A DNA stretch of 64,000 nt from the NCBI GenBank assembly GCA_006386115.1, contig VFIW01000011.1:372001-436000 (forward strand), written 5' to 3'. Below the pieces are notes generated by a model, which saw only the letters and a program-made list of their open reading frames with translations, ran no database searches and was not told where the DNA came from. Below are positions 21,054-32,579 of the stretch, piece after piece; positions within the stretch are counted from its first letter, which is position 1; every line of letters starts with the position of its first letter. This DNA comes from Globisporangium splendens (taxonomy: Eukaryota; Oomycota; Peronosporomycetes; Pythiales; Pythiaceae). The position numbers and the translations under genes were made by a program.

Positions 21054-22419
21054 ATGGCCATGAAGTCGATGGCGCGCGCGGCGTCCGCGTCCTCGCGCGC
21101 GTTCAGCACGGCGACCAGCAAGCGCAATGTGCTGGTGGACCGCCTGCGCCAGGAGCTGGCGGACATCGAGGCTGCCGGCACGTACAAGCGCGAGCGCGTC
21201 ATCTCGTCGGCCCAGGGCGCCGAGATCACGGTGCAGTCCAAGAACGTGCTCAACTTCTGCGCCAACAACTACTTGGGGCTGAGCAACCACCCGGAGGTGG
21301 TCAACGCCGCCAAGCACACGCTCGATACTCACGGCTTTGGTCTCAGCTCCGTGCGCTTCATCTGTGGCACGCAGGATATCCACAAGCGCCTCGAGAAGAT
21401 CATCTCCGAGTTCCATGGCACGGAAGACACGATCTTGTACCCATCGTGCTTTGACGCGAACGCCGGACTCTTTGAGGGCATCTTGAATCACGAAGACGCG
21501 ATCATCACGGACGAACTCAACCACGCGTCCATCATCGACGGCATCCGACTCTGTAAAGCCGAGCGCCACCGCTTCAAGCACATGGACCTCAAGGACCTCG
21601 AAGCCAAGTTGCAAGCCACGCAGCACTGCCGCACGCGCCTCATCGCGACGGACGGTGTGTTCAGCATGGACGGTGACGTCGCGCCGCTGAAGGAGATCTG
21701 CGACTTGGCGGAGCAGTACAATGCGCAAGTGTTCATCGACGAATGCCATGCGACCGGGTTCTTTGGCGCCACGGGTCGCGGCAGTGACGAGTACTGTGGT
21801 GTGCAAGGCCGCATCGACGTGATCAACTCGACTCTTGGCAAAGCGCTTGGTGGCAGCACCGGCGGGTACACGACGGGTCGTCAAGAGATCGTCGACATCC
21901 TGCGTCAACGCGCGCGTCCGTACTTGTTCTCGAACTCGCTCGGTCCACCGGTCGTGGGTGCGTCCCTGAAGGTGTTTGAGATGCTCAGTGGATCGTCGGA
22001 GTACGTCGACAAGATTCGCGAGAATACGCACCGCTTCCGTGACCGCATGACTGCAGCCGGCTTCACGCTCAAGGGATCCCGAGACCACCCGATTGCTCCT
22101 GTGATGATTGGCGACGCCCGCCTTGCGTCCGAATTGGCGGACGATATGCTCAAGCAGGGCATCTACGTCATTGGTTTCAGCTACCCGGTACGTACTGGAC
22201 AAAACGCTTTGTTATACTTTAGATTTGGACATGTTCACTAACAAATGCGGATGTGTGTGCATGTGCGTGTCGATTGTGTAGGTTGTGCCAAAGGGACAAG
22301 CGCGTATCCGCGTGCAGCTTTCGGCTGCGCACAGCCTCGAAGACGTCGACAAGGCCGTGGATGCGTTCATTGCGTGTGGCAAGGCTCGCGGTCTCATCGG
22401 AAACAACGCGAAATTTTGA
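21054..22419 (+). CDS. GCAT: Glycine C-acetyltransferase (2-amino-3-ketobutyrate CoA ligase), mitochondrial
   Basis: PLP enzyme that, with threonine dehydrogenase, breaks threonine down to glycine and acetyl-CoA in mitochondria. Exons 21054-22187 and 22282-22419 (94-nt intron, phase 0). The first about 20 residues ([20 protein letters not shown]) form a mitochondrial presequence. Alpha-oxoamine synthase features: [71 protein letters not shown], and the PLP lysine in STLGKALGG at residue 263. Serine palmitoyltransferase, 5-aminolevulinate synthase and KBL share the fold; the RFICGTQ-IHK block and overall similarity favour GCAT. The stop codon is only 9 bp from the stop of the convergent PDZ-PA gene. 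Confidence 0.96.
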
Positions 22420-22428
22420 GCGAATTGA

Positions 22429-25008
22429 TCATGACTGCACGTCCATAGCAACGTTGACGAGCGACGGCACGTTCTTGTTGGTCTCTAGGATCTCCTGAAT
22501 CCTCGTGCCATTCGAAAAGCTGATACTGCAACCAACAATAGCAAAAGCAACACCACAGAGATGAGCATCAATATCTAATATCAGAGACTTTGCTTGCAAA
22601 AAAAAGCGACTTGCGTTGCGTCCCAGATCCGCAGTCCGGCGATCTCTTTCTTCTCCGTCATCAGCGGAATCAACGACTCGTCGGAGTTCCAGAGCAGCAT
22701 CCCCGCGCCGCCCGCTTGCTGGACCGCTCTGCATACCCAAGAAGACAGCACATTGTGGCGTGTCGTCAGTACAACAGACTCTGTTCCCTGATTCTCACAT
22801 TGTGGAGAATCTCACCTCATTTTCGCGCCAAAAGAGCATTTGCCACGCTTGACAAGGACCACGGCTCGCGTGGCCTGGATACCGAGTCCCATGTGGTGGC
22901 AAGCAGTCTCCTGCGGGTATGCGGCGACAATGCGGTACGGCATCGACGGGATCTTGGTCCCAAACAGCGCTGGAAGCACCAGAAATTCCTCAGTCGCTGC
23001 GGACGATGCCGATGTGTTGATGTACCAGAACGTCATGTTCCGCCCCGCAACTTTGACATTCTAGATACAGCAAATTATAACGCGAATGTGAGAACTCCCA
23101 CGACCTCATGAGTGCCTATCTTCGTGCTCCTTAATCAAGCGAAAAGATTCATGGATGACTGCAAAATCATCGCAACGTACTCTCGCAGCTGTCAGCTCCT
23201 GGTTGGTCAGTGGCGTCGGATCCGCATCCAGTACTGGAAGTTCACTGGGATCTTCCACAAACATTTTCACGACTTTGGTGGTCGATATTACAAGGGAATG
23301 ATGGCTTCGTTAGCTCCTTCCAGAGCATCGAATCGATTATTGAAATGGTGTCGTACCTGGTTCCTGACGTTCCATGACTGACAGCACGATCTCTCCGTCC
23401 AGTTTCGAGATCCTGCGTCACACAAAATAGCAAAAATGAGGCACAGCCAAGCGAATTCCATAGCAAACAGCAAAGTTTCACGCACATGGTGACGGGAATG
23501 GGAACGTTCCCAGTGAGCGGCACCCCCGGTGGGAACCGTCCTTCGCCTTTGGCATTGTTGAGCACGAGCATCGCGGTACCGTTCGCTTGTCGCACAGCGT
23601 CCGCTTTGTCCATAAACGAGCATTCACCGCGATACACGACGTGCATGACCTTCATGGCGTCATTTCTCAAGCTTTTTGCCGTTGGTGAAAGTGGCAAACA
23701 CGCCAGAAACGGATTCGCCTGCGCGAGGCGCATTTCAGCAGAATGTCCCGTCGACTCGTCCAGTTCAGGCATGACGCTCCAGTTTACGAGATGGAGACGG
23801 ACGTGCCAGCCTCGGAGCACTTGGGGTTCCACGAACGCGAGCGTCCAGTTTTGAATCATCCGTGGTGTGGCTGCGTCGTCCACTGCCGCAACGGGCTTCT
23901 TCGCAGTCGCTGCGCACAGAAACAGCAGTGTCCGCGGCGGCGTCATTTTCACGTACTCGGCGACGACCTCATGCGGTCCCATAGCTGTCGTGTTGACATC
24001 GTTGAGCTGGATCAACTGGTCATTCGCCGCGATGATGCCGAGTGAGTATGCTCGGAGCTTTGGCTCCAAGCAGCTCACGACGGTCTTGTGCGTCGTGTGC
24101 AGATCCCAATTGATCCCGATCGGTCCATTGCGCGGAAACTCGACCTCATACCGAAATTCCACTCCTTTCGCACGCTTTTCACTAATGCGGTCGTGTGGCG
24201 TCATGCTGAGTCGCTCGAGCTCTTCTTTCTCCAGTCGCTCGCGCGTTTCACGCTCCAGCCTCGCATTCTCCTCGGCGATGCGTCGTTCCTGTTCCTCCTG
24301 TTCCCTTGCTGCCACATCGTTGGCCGCTGCGATCTTCCTCTCGAGCTCCTCTTGCTCTCGCTTGGCGACGATGGTCTTCCATTCTTGGATATCTGCTTTT
24401 CGATTGACACTCGTTGGCTCAAACTCCAGTGACGTTGGGTGGAAGATCTCGATGCGGGCAAAGCCCGAGGGGACATTGGCGTCCCCATGGCCACTGTCGC
24501 CATCCACGGACACCTTGAATAGCGGCAGCACCACGACGCTCCCAATCGGACCATCGATCACTTCCTCAAACGATTTTATGGATATCTCGACGCCGTCAGC
24601 TCTTACGAGCCGGTCACTCGATTGCACCATCAGATGGCCATCACGTTCGTGCTTGTCTTCCTGCACACTGCATGTGCCTTCTGCTGGACAGACTTGTGCC
24701 TGTGCTATTGATGACAATGACGCCGCTGAGAGTACGCGCTTCACACGTAGGTCCTGAGTCTCAGCCAGGTACTCGATATCGAGGTCCTGCGTCGCGTTGA
24801 AGGGGACCTCGAAGCGCAAATCCAGTGGAGGTGTCTGATGCTCCTCTGTGCCGATTGGGTTCTCAGTCACCACGTCCACAGTTGCGTCGCTCGATGCCGC
24901 CACCAGGACACAGAGCGTGAACCATGCGACGAGCAGCAGGGCTGTCAAAGCGCACACACGCCGCAATGGCCGTGCTGCATCTAGCAGCGGATGGTTCAGC
25001 GTCGCCAT
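22429..25008 (-). CDS. Membrane-anchored protein with coiled coil, PDZ-like domain and two PA domains
   Basis: Six exons (25008-23486, 23412-23357, 23272-23181, 23060-22816, 22728-22615, 22525-22429) join in frame to about 708 aa. Order: a membrane or signal-anchor helix near residue 20-40 (ALTALLLVAWFTLCVLVAAS); an Asp/Val-rich region; a charged coiled coil of EQEE and EERRIAEEN type; a PDZ-like domain (NGPIGINW, LGIIAANDQLIQLNDV); a protease-associated (PA) domain (VVYRGECSFMDKADAVRQA, AMLVLNNAKG, GNVPIPVTMISKLDGEI); and a second PA domain (VVLVKRGKCSFGAKMRAVQQ, GAGMLLWNSDESL, ISFSNGTRIQEIL). The last intron (22614-22526) is best read as GC-AG (AAC|GCAAGT), which gives DATISFSNGT; the overlapping GT site breaks the frame. 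PA domains often act in protein sorting or substrate binding. Function not known. Confidence 0.75.
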
Positions 25009-25549
25009 CCTGCTCCTTGTGGCTGCTGTGGTGCCCAGCACTCGAAAGATTTGATGCGCGTCGTTTCGAGGATCAAATGTGCGATTCACACGACATAACG
25101 AGTTTTGGGGGACACTTGCCAAGTTCGATAACATTATCAGATGGAATCGGGTCTTTCCATCGGAATTGGTTTAAGTTAAATGACTGGAATCAGGCACAAC
25201 AGACATGTCATTGGCTCAAATGAAGTGTCCCAAACAGCCATCTGTCAAATGATTGAAGCATGCGATCTACTTCAACAGCAGATTTCGTTCAATGAAAATC
25301 CACCATTCTCTTCATACTAGTAAATGATTGGCTAAAATTGTTCATCACACCCTTTAGATCTCTTCGAAAGGACCAGATTTTCTTCAGCAGATGCAAGAAG
25401 GAAATGAGGCGAGGGAGATGTGAACCAAAGTGGAAGCCGCTGGGTGGTGGCCGATCCCACCCTCACATGCTTGCGCTCTGTCTGGAGGCGATTCCATTTT
25501 CCTTCTCCTTCGCTGTGATTGATTGCGCGTGACGGTTCCGGACTGGAGC
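25009..25549. other. Divergent intergenic region
   Basis: About 540 bp between the PDZ-PA gene and the Cys-rich membrane protein gene. AT-richer in the middle (25130-25330). No gene or repeat seen. Confidence 0.5.
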
Positions 25550-26663
25550 ATGCGAAGAAGCATTTCGTCCTCGTACACGTCACGCGCGGTTGCTGCGCTC
25601 GGCACAAGACTGCGAATTTGGAAGCCGTCACCAACGCTGCTGTTAGTTTTGGTGCTGCTCCTGGGTGTGCTTAAGCATGAGGCTGCTGCGCAAATGAGTC
25701 AATGCGCGCAGCTGAATCTCGTGCGGGATACCTGCAATGTCCAGTCGATTTGCAACAATTGCGTCAACACCTCGGTACGTGCTGATCGATGGGCTGCTTC
25801 ACCGAGTTTGTGTCAGCGATACTCACCAAATGCCGGGTCTTCCTTGTATCCACTCGTGCACACACTTGCAGGGCTGTATGTTCAATTTGATGCAGCGGCG
25901 CTGTCAAGACTCGACGAACTCTGAGGGTGTGACGACGCGCGTGAACTACTGCTCCAAAGACGATGTCGTGTGCCAGAACTGCGTCGTGAGCTCGTCCAAA
26001 CCGGTCTGCTACGGCACAAACAGCCAATGCATCTGCCAGTCGCTGTGCTCCAGCTCGGCCGTGAAGCCCGCGTCGTCGTGCGTCACAGATATCCCCGTGA
26101 CGTCCGTGTGGCTCACGTTTGGCGGCTTCGCACTGCTCATGCCGATCTTGCTGTACATGCATCGAAAGTGGAACGAACCGCACGGCACACAGCACATGCT
26201 CTACAACCGCCGTCGCCGTCGTCTTCAAAAGAGGAAAGACGCACAGCGAGATACCACGCGCGACTTGACGCTGTCCGAGTGGCGCTCGCACTGTGAGCAG
26301 TTCAAACTGGACATGGACAATGTCGAGTTAAGGACCTGCTATCTCCAGCTGCACTGTCTCAAGACGTCCGACGGCGCCGCTGGCAACGATAGAAGCGAAG
26401 AACCTGGTGTTGGGGCTGTGTCGTCGCTATCTTCGCCCATCGGGTACGGATTCTCGTGGGATACTGCTGCGAGAGTCTTGCCGCAACCTCCTGCTGCTGT
26501 CGTGCCTCAAGAATCTCCATCGTCTTCGTACCCGCGACTTAATCCTGCGGAGCACACAGAGGAATCGAACACTGCTGATAGTGAGTATGAGGAGATTGTG
26601 CTTCACATCGACAGCCACGCACGCCCCGATGACCGCGAACACGGCTCTGTGCAGGCGGCCTAA
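25550..26663 (+). CDS. Cys-rich type I membrane protein, paralogue of the gene at 32580-33575
   Basis: Exons 25550-25774 and 25872-26663 (97-nt intron, phase 0), 338 aa. Signal peptide around LLLVLVLLLGVLKHEAAA; a Cys-rich ectodomain with spacing resembling PSI-like modules (SICNNCVNTSGCMFNLMQRR, YCSKDDVVCQNC, CYGTNSQCICQSLC); one membrane helix (VWLTFGGFALLMPILLYM); and a basic juxtamembrane run RRRRRLQKRKDAQR followed by LSEWRSHCEQFKLDMDNVEL. The rest of the tail is Ser/Pro-rich. The same order and Cys pattern occur in the product of 32580-33575 on the other strand. A surface receptor or adhesion role is possible but not shown. The start is the first Met before the hydrophobic core. Confidence 0.72.
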
Positions 26664-26902
26664 GCAGATCGTAGTCTTGCGTAGTGTTTGTTACTATTTG
26701 TTGTTGCCGTTTCTGTTTGACGTATCCATTTTGTGAGGCTTTGTATTGATGTTTGATCCGTCAGGTAACTCGCTATGAGCTGGGTGTTTCACACAATGCA
26801 AGCGCTAAAATTATGCCGTCCCGTTTTCCATCAGCTTGACTGAGGGCAACTCAACTGCAATCGACGCAGGAGGATTGAGTCAATCATCATCGTCGCCTCT
26901 AA

Positions 26903-29900
26903 ATGGAGCCTTCACCGTCTCGGCCACCGGTCGTTCCCAAGCTCCATTTGTTGCTTGGGCACGTCTCGCTTCCTTCTTCACTTCAGTCGTCGCGAGTTGA
27001 GGAACGTCCACCGCACCAATCCTATCGCAGCCACTTGACTGAACGCAGCGCCGTCAAAAATGAACCACTTCAACAGCACTCTTACCGGAATCCGACACGA
27101 CCTCGAGCCATGACGTCAACCACGGCGGACAAAGTTGTGGTGCCTGCGCGGATCTTCTCGGCTTCCGCCGACTATGTCGAGTCGCCAAAGCTTCCGCGCA
27201 TGCTGCAACGTCAGCTCAAAGATCCGCTGTCGTCCTCGTTTGCATCCCCTCATCGTGGTACGCGCCAGCTGTCCAGTGCTGGTGATGCCGGAGACAATGA
27301 CGATAACGAAGATGCATTCCGCATTTTGCATCCGAGTCTGGACCTGAACGATGAAACGGGAGAGCTCTCGAAGCTCATGCTGAGCAAATGGTCGGTCGAT
27401 GCCGGAGAAGATGCGTTTACGTCCATTTCGCTATTCTGCGAGGTGAAGCTCAACGAAGCCAAGCGCATGGCGTCCTGGGTCGAGTCTCCAAACCGCTTCT
27501 TCGCGACCGTTTGCTGCCAGCTGCTCGAGAAATACATCAATCGAATCGCTGCCGGTGGCGCTGGCAACGCGAATAATACCCACGATACGGGTCTCGGCCA
27601 GAGTACGGAGCTCCTGCGCAAGCTTCACGCAGAACTTGTCAATGCGATTTTCTTGCCCTCTTCTTCTGGCGTGAGACCATCGTCATCATCGAGCGAACGC
27701 GACGACTATGTGAATCGGATACCATACTTCACCGTAGGTCGTTTTCACTAGATCCAAACAGAGAATGTACTCAAAAGCAAGGCTGACGCAAACAGCAAGG
27801 ACACCAAATCTGCAGCGTGTAGCAACAGTTCTGCCAGCTCTCGTGTCGTGCGTATCAAAGATCTTGTCCATTTCCCGATCGACGCGCTGCTGCTCTACTG
27901 GTTCCGCATGAATCTGCAAATGTCGTCGTCCATCGAGAAGGTGAGCGACCGGACGATCAAGAACTTCACAACGGACCTCACCGACGGTCGGCGCTACTCG
28001 TTCTTACTGCATCGACTCTTTCCAACCTGGTTTGACGCCACGGTGAGTACTTGCAATCCGGTACTTCTTTCTCCCTTTGGCTTTGCTCATTTGCTAATTG
28101 CTTCTCGTCTTTGACGACAAACTTGCAGATGGTTCATGAGATTGACTCGGATCAGCGACTGCGCAACATTGAAAGCTTCCATTCCCGGATCCAGCCCGTG
28201 CTTCCGAAAGTCGTCACGAGCGACAGTATTCGTGCAGGCAGCGTGACGGAGAACGTGGCCTTTGTCGCCATGCTCTTTGGGTCATCCGTGTACGTGGGAT
28301 GGCACTGGCTGTAATCCTCGGTCCGATGGGTACGAGTATTTCCTTGAGTGCTTGACGATGCATGCTTTCCTTGTGTTGTAGCGGCTCGATTCGAAAGGTC
28401 AACTTGGAGCGTCAGTGCGGCGAATTTCTCAACATTATCACGTCTTGGAAGCGCGTGCGCAGCCTGCTGCTCGAAGTGAAGCACATGAACGACAACTACG
28501 ATACGCTCATGGTCGCGCACCTCATGAAGGAGATGCGCACGTGTGAGACGCTGTTCAAGCAGCTCAACAACGAGTTGTCGTCGATCGCGATCGCGTCCAA
28601 CGAGACATCGAGCGCGCTCTCGCAGATCGCCTACAAGATCTTGGGACTCACGTGGAGTTGTGTCCACGCGAAAGCGACGAACCAAGTCGCGTCCTTGGGC
28701 ACCATCGACAAGCGCTGGCAAGAGCGCATCAAGGACTTCACGCACATCGACATCGCATCGGTTCGGGAATTACTGATCGCAGATAGCGCGAGCCAGCACC
28801 ACCAGCAACTCCTTCTGAAACGAATGTCAAGGAGTGGTGGTAGCAGTATGTCAACGATGATGGCGCCGGTCGTACCGGAACGCGACGTCCAGTTGCGCAT
28901 CGACGCCCTACAAAGTGTCTTGCTGGTGTACAGCAAGGATCTTCACGATATCTTCAAGTACTACAGGTGGCGGTTTGCTGTTTATGAAGCCGTGGCACTT
29001 TGCATCTCTGTCTTCTGACTCGTTGTCTTCTAGTGCAAGTGGTGGCGCGGGCAGCATCGCGAGCATGAGTCTCGCCGAATTTCAGAAATTCGTCAAGGTA
29101 ACTCTGCTCTTTCGTGCCAAATCCCTTGTTCACCTGCATCGCGAAACCCACAATTTGCTCGTTTCTCCTGTTGATCTCTCGCTTGCTTCTCACATGTTCT
29201 GTGCTTGCTTCTTTGGCGGCTGCAGGATTGTCTACTCTGCGAAAAAGGTTCCTTCACACTTGCAGCGGCGGAAGGGGTCTATCGGTCCACGATGTTGCAT
29301 TATTCTTCGCCTTTTGGAGTCAACTCGGACGCGTCCAACAAAGACAACAACGACCACTCGCCGGACGTGACTGCCACCACGGACACAGACTCGCGGCCGT
29401 CTCGGGAAATGGTCGGGAAGGAGTTTGTTGACGCATTAATCCGCATCGCTGCGGTCAAATTCTCCGAGATGAGCCTTGAAGAGCGCTTTCATGCGCTCAT
29501 GGAGCAGCACATTGTCCCTAATGCATTGCGCTCTCAATCCGAGATCTTCCGCGCCGAAGTCTCGTCTCCAAAAGTGCGCGCGGTTTTCCAAAAGCACAAA
29601 CCCACGCTGCAGCGGATTTTCCGGTACTATACGTCGATGACCATGCTGCGCGAGCAACAATCGACCGTCGGGCTCAGGGAATTGGTCGTGCTCGCCAAGG
29701 ACTGCAAACTGATCGGGAGCTTCGTCACGGAGCGCATATTAAAACAGGTGCTCGTCAATCTGCAGCAGGATGTCGGGTTTGAGGACGATCTGCGCGCGGA
29801 CTTTTCGGATTTCCTCGAAGCGATCGCGGCGCTGACCGAGTACGTGATCTGCAATCCGTACATGCCGCTGTACAAGCGCGTGGAGCAATTCATCAACGAG

Positions 29901-29933
29901 ATGCTGCTACCTCGTGCAAGGCAGAAGAAGTAA
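26903..29933 (+). CDS. Calponin-homology-like multi-helical protein, six exons
   Basis: Exons 26903-27670, 27752-28042, 28129-28289, 28382-28966, 29034-29097 and 29226-29933 give about 858 aa. The first intron uses the strong donor GTGAGA at 27671; reading past it hits an in-frame TAG at 27749. The N-terminal 100 residues are Ser/Pro/Arg-rich. A CH-like module is suggested by DALLLYWFRMNLQMSS, KNFTTDLTDGRRYSFLLHRL and later ERQCGEFLNIITSW. The C-terminal part (EFVDALIRIAAVKF, SLEERFHALMEQHIVPNA, FQKHKPTLQRIFRYYTS, FSDFLEAIAALTEY) is a helical repeat seen in many protist cytoskeletal or flagellar proteins. A cytoskeletal role is inferred; no exact family is assigned. Confidence 0.72.
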
Positions 29934-30055
29934 AGAGCGTTGGCGGCGAATGAGGAACAGACAACAGCATACGTTTCTCATCCTGCTGTCAATCAGCAAC
30001 AATACACGACTACGCTGGGAGACAAGAGACAACAACAAAGTTTGCATCAATTTCC

Positions 30056-31347
30056 TCAAGGTGTATTGTTCTGTACCTGACGCTTAAACGCGGACACTAC
30101 GTTGTGGAGCAACATTGCGATCGTCATGGGACCAACGCCACCGGGTACTGGCGTGATGGACCCAGCAACCTCGAGTGCTTCATCGTAGCAAACGTCGCCG
30201 ACGATCTTGAATCCGTCGGCATTCGCGTTGTTATGGTAGCGTTCGACGCCGTCAATACTGTCCTCTCGCACGAAATTGATCCCCACGTCGACGACCACGG
30301 CACCTGGCTTCAACCAGGATCCACGCACAAGGTACGGCTGTCCGCAAGCCGCGATGACCACGTCCGCTTGCTGCACGTACTTTGGGAGGTCCACGGACTT
30401 GGAATGGCACTGGATGACCGTCGCATTGCGTTTCTGGAGCAGCAACCCGATGGGGCTACCCACGAGGTTGCTGCGTCCTAGCACGACCGCGGTTTTGCCC
30501 TCGAGTGGGACCTGCTCCGCATCTAACAACTCGATGATGCCCTTGGCCGTGCATGGCACCAAGTATGGGTATCTGTGTCGCATGGCGAGTTCGCCCGCGT
30601 TGAACGGATGCAGTCCGTCGACGTCCTTTGTCGGCTGAATCGAGTCGATAATCACGCGCGGATCCAGCGTATCTGGCAAAGGAAGCTACATTTTGGCAGC
30701 AAGAACAATGCACAAAGCAAAAGGATCTGCTGTCAGTTTGTCTGGACGTCGTGATCGCAGTTGGTTGGATATGAGGGCAAGCCCACCTGCACCAAGATCC
30801 CGTCAATCGTCGGGTCATTATTGAGTTCTTCGACTTGCTTTAAAACCGTATCCTATGCACAAAAATGGCATGTGATACAGCAAATCGATCAGTACCTTCC
30901 ATTGCATACGCTGCATCTCGCCACAGAGGCGCGGTGATCCAACGGAAATGATCGTCGGCATGCGCATCACACACTCCCCCAAATAACAGCATAATCCTCA
31001 TACCTGAGTCGCATTTTCATCAAACAGGTAGTTCTCAGAGCGGATGCCTGCTTTGCGGCACGCACTGCGCTTGTTCTTCACGTACAGCGCGGAATCCTTG
31101 CGATCGCCGACCATGATCAGACCCAGTGCGGGTGGCTGTGACACACACGCGAACGCCACAGCAACGAATCATTCCGTAGAACACCAAGAGCGATGACATA
31201 GCAGCAACCAACCACCACATATACAAATGCGCAATATAAACATACGCGTCCGTGCCTGGCCGTGAGCTCCTGGACGTCGCTCTTGATCGCGACGCGCAGC
31301 GCGGCCGCGATCGCCTTCCCATCGATGAGCTTTGCGGTGCGCTGCAT
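30056..31347 (-). CDS. Bifunctional methylenetetrahydrofolate dehydrogenase / cyclohydrolase (FolD type)
   Basis: Interconverts 5,10-methylene-, methenyl- and 10-formyl-THF. Four exons (31347-31246, 31135-31004, 30852-30787, 30685-30056) give 309 aa, the usual length for the two-domain enzyme, without a formyl-THF synthetase domain. Motifs: LIDGKAIAAALR at the start; SALYVKNKRSACRKAG with the Tyr-Lys active-site pair; DGILVQLPLP across the exon 3-4 join; PTKDVDGLHPFNAG; the nucleotide-binding VVLGRSNLVGSPIGLLL; and TPVPGGVGPMTIAMLLHN. Introns are 101-151 nt. The ATG at 31347 gives a short N-terminus, so a cytosolic enzyme is likely unless a longer transcript is used. It is divergent from the dynactin p27 gene (183 bp). 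Confidence 0.95.
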
Positions 31348-31530
31348 TTTTTGTGCACAGTGTGCGCAACACCAGTGTGTTTCACCCACTCACCCACTGC
31401 AGTTATCCACAACCTGGGTGAATCAAATTATCACGATTCAAAACTGCAAATGAATTGCGCTTTTGAAGATGGAGAGGGGGTACAAATAAGCATGTTGCGG
31501 CAACACAACAGATCATCATCAAAAGTGAAA

Positions 31531-32148
31531 ATGGCGGCAGCAGCGCGGCCACCGCAGAACGTGAACGTGGCCGCGACGTCGGCCGTGTGCGAAGAGGCCG
31601 AGCTCCAAGGCTCCATCTCGATCGGTCGGCAGTGCGTCGTGCACCCCAAGTGTCAGATCCGCGCGAGTGCCGTGACGCCGATCGTGATCGGCGACCGCAA
31701 CATCCTGGAAGACCGCGTAGTGGTTGAGAACCAAGCGAATGCTGATGGCGACGGCACGGATCGTACCGTCATGGCCTCGGTGATGGCGATAGGCACCGAC
31801 AATCTGTTCGAGTCCGGGTGTTGCATCCGCTCGAGCCGCGTCGGCAATGGCAACTGGTTTGAGCCCAAGGCGCAGACGCTGGAAGGCTCGGTGATCGGCA
31901 ACAATTGCCTCATCGGCAGTGGCGTCGTCATCGGCAAAGACGAGCACGTGCCCGATAATACAGTGATCGTGTGCGCCCAGGACGAGCAAGGCCGCATGAA
32001 GCGCATCGTGCGGCAACAGAAGGACTATGTACTCAAGGCGCGCGAGACGCTCGTGCAGAAATACATCGAGACGTTCCTCGATGCGAAGAGCATCTTTGCG
32101 CTGGAGAAGAACCATCGACTCGTGCCTGTGCTGCCCATGGATCCGTGA
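31531..32148 (+). CDS. DCTN6: Dynactin subunit 6 (p27) homologue
   Basis: Pointed-end complex subunit of dynactin, the dynein cofactor. The 205-aa intron-free protein is a left-handed beta-helix of hexapeptide repeats: SISIGRQCVVHPKCQIRASA, PIVIGDRNILEDRVVVENQA, MAIGTDNLFESGCCIRSSRV, GNGNWFEPKAQTLEGSVIGN, GVVIGKDEHVPDNTVIV. The NLFE-GC and VIPENTVI-like segments match DCTN6 rather than generic gamma-carbonic anhydrases. It ends in a helical tail (QKYIETFLDAKSIFALEKNH) like the family. I chose the ATG at 31531 (MAAAARPPQN); the frame is open farther upstream but without family similarity. Its presence implies a functional dynein-dynactin system. Confidence 0.9.
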   Translation: MAAAARPPQNVNVAATSAVCEEAELQGSISIGRQCVVHPKCQIRASAVTPIVIGDRNILEDRVVVENQANADGDGTDRTVMASVMAIGTDNLFESGCCIRSSRVGNGNWFEPKAQTLEGSVIGNNCLIGSGVVIGKDEHVPDNTVIVCAQDEQGRMKRIVRQQKDYVLKARETLVQKYIETFLDAKSIFALEKNHRLVPVLPMDP

Positions 32149-32579
32149 TAATACTGCAAGGTGCATACTCCCTCCTTGTCTTTTATGTCTCTATAGGAAT
32201 GCGACTGTACCGCATTGATCATCGCTGTCGCTCTCTCTTCACCGGCACTTCAATACTGTATTGGTAACAGCAATTTTCAATATGCTCCTCAATTATCATT
32301 CTGTTCCCCAATGAAGGAGATGCGCCAGCACCGCACCCAATTTTTTCCAGAACACGCAAAAGACAACTGCTACAAAATTGCGCAAGCGTCCCAGCGTCGC
32401 TTGGCATGTGCGCGTGCCATCGTTCTGCGCTTTGTGCAGCATGCCCTCTATCGTGCGTGGCTCAGACTGCGAGGATATAGACGCTCGCTTCCGTGCTCTG
32501 ACGGCGGAAAGGGACTTCCCCCTTTCCACATATTAATGCTGATATTAATTGATACGTTTAAACACTTCGTCTAAGCAAT
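32149..32579. other. Convergent intergenic region
   Basis: About 430 bp between the stops of the dynactin p27 and Cys-rich membrane protein genes. No gene seen. Confidence 0.5.

Noticed and set aside
21027..22202. 391-aa minus-strand frame opposite GCAT
   Set aside because: Shadow frame; GCAT motifs are unambiguous.
22609..22614. GT donor at 22610-22609 for the last PDZ-PA intron
   Set aside because: Gives a frame without PA-domain similarity; the overlapping GC donor four bases upstream gives DATISFSNGT in frame.
27734..27781. 48-nt intron starting GTAGGT at 27734 in the CH-like gene
   Set aside because: Weak acceptor; the pair 27671/27751 has stronger donor and acceptor and typical length.
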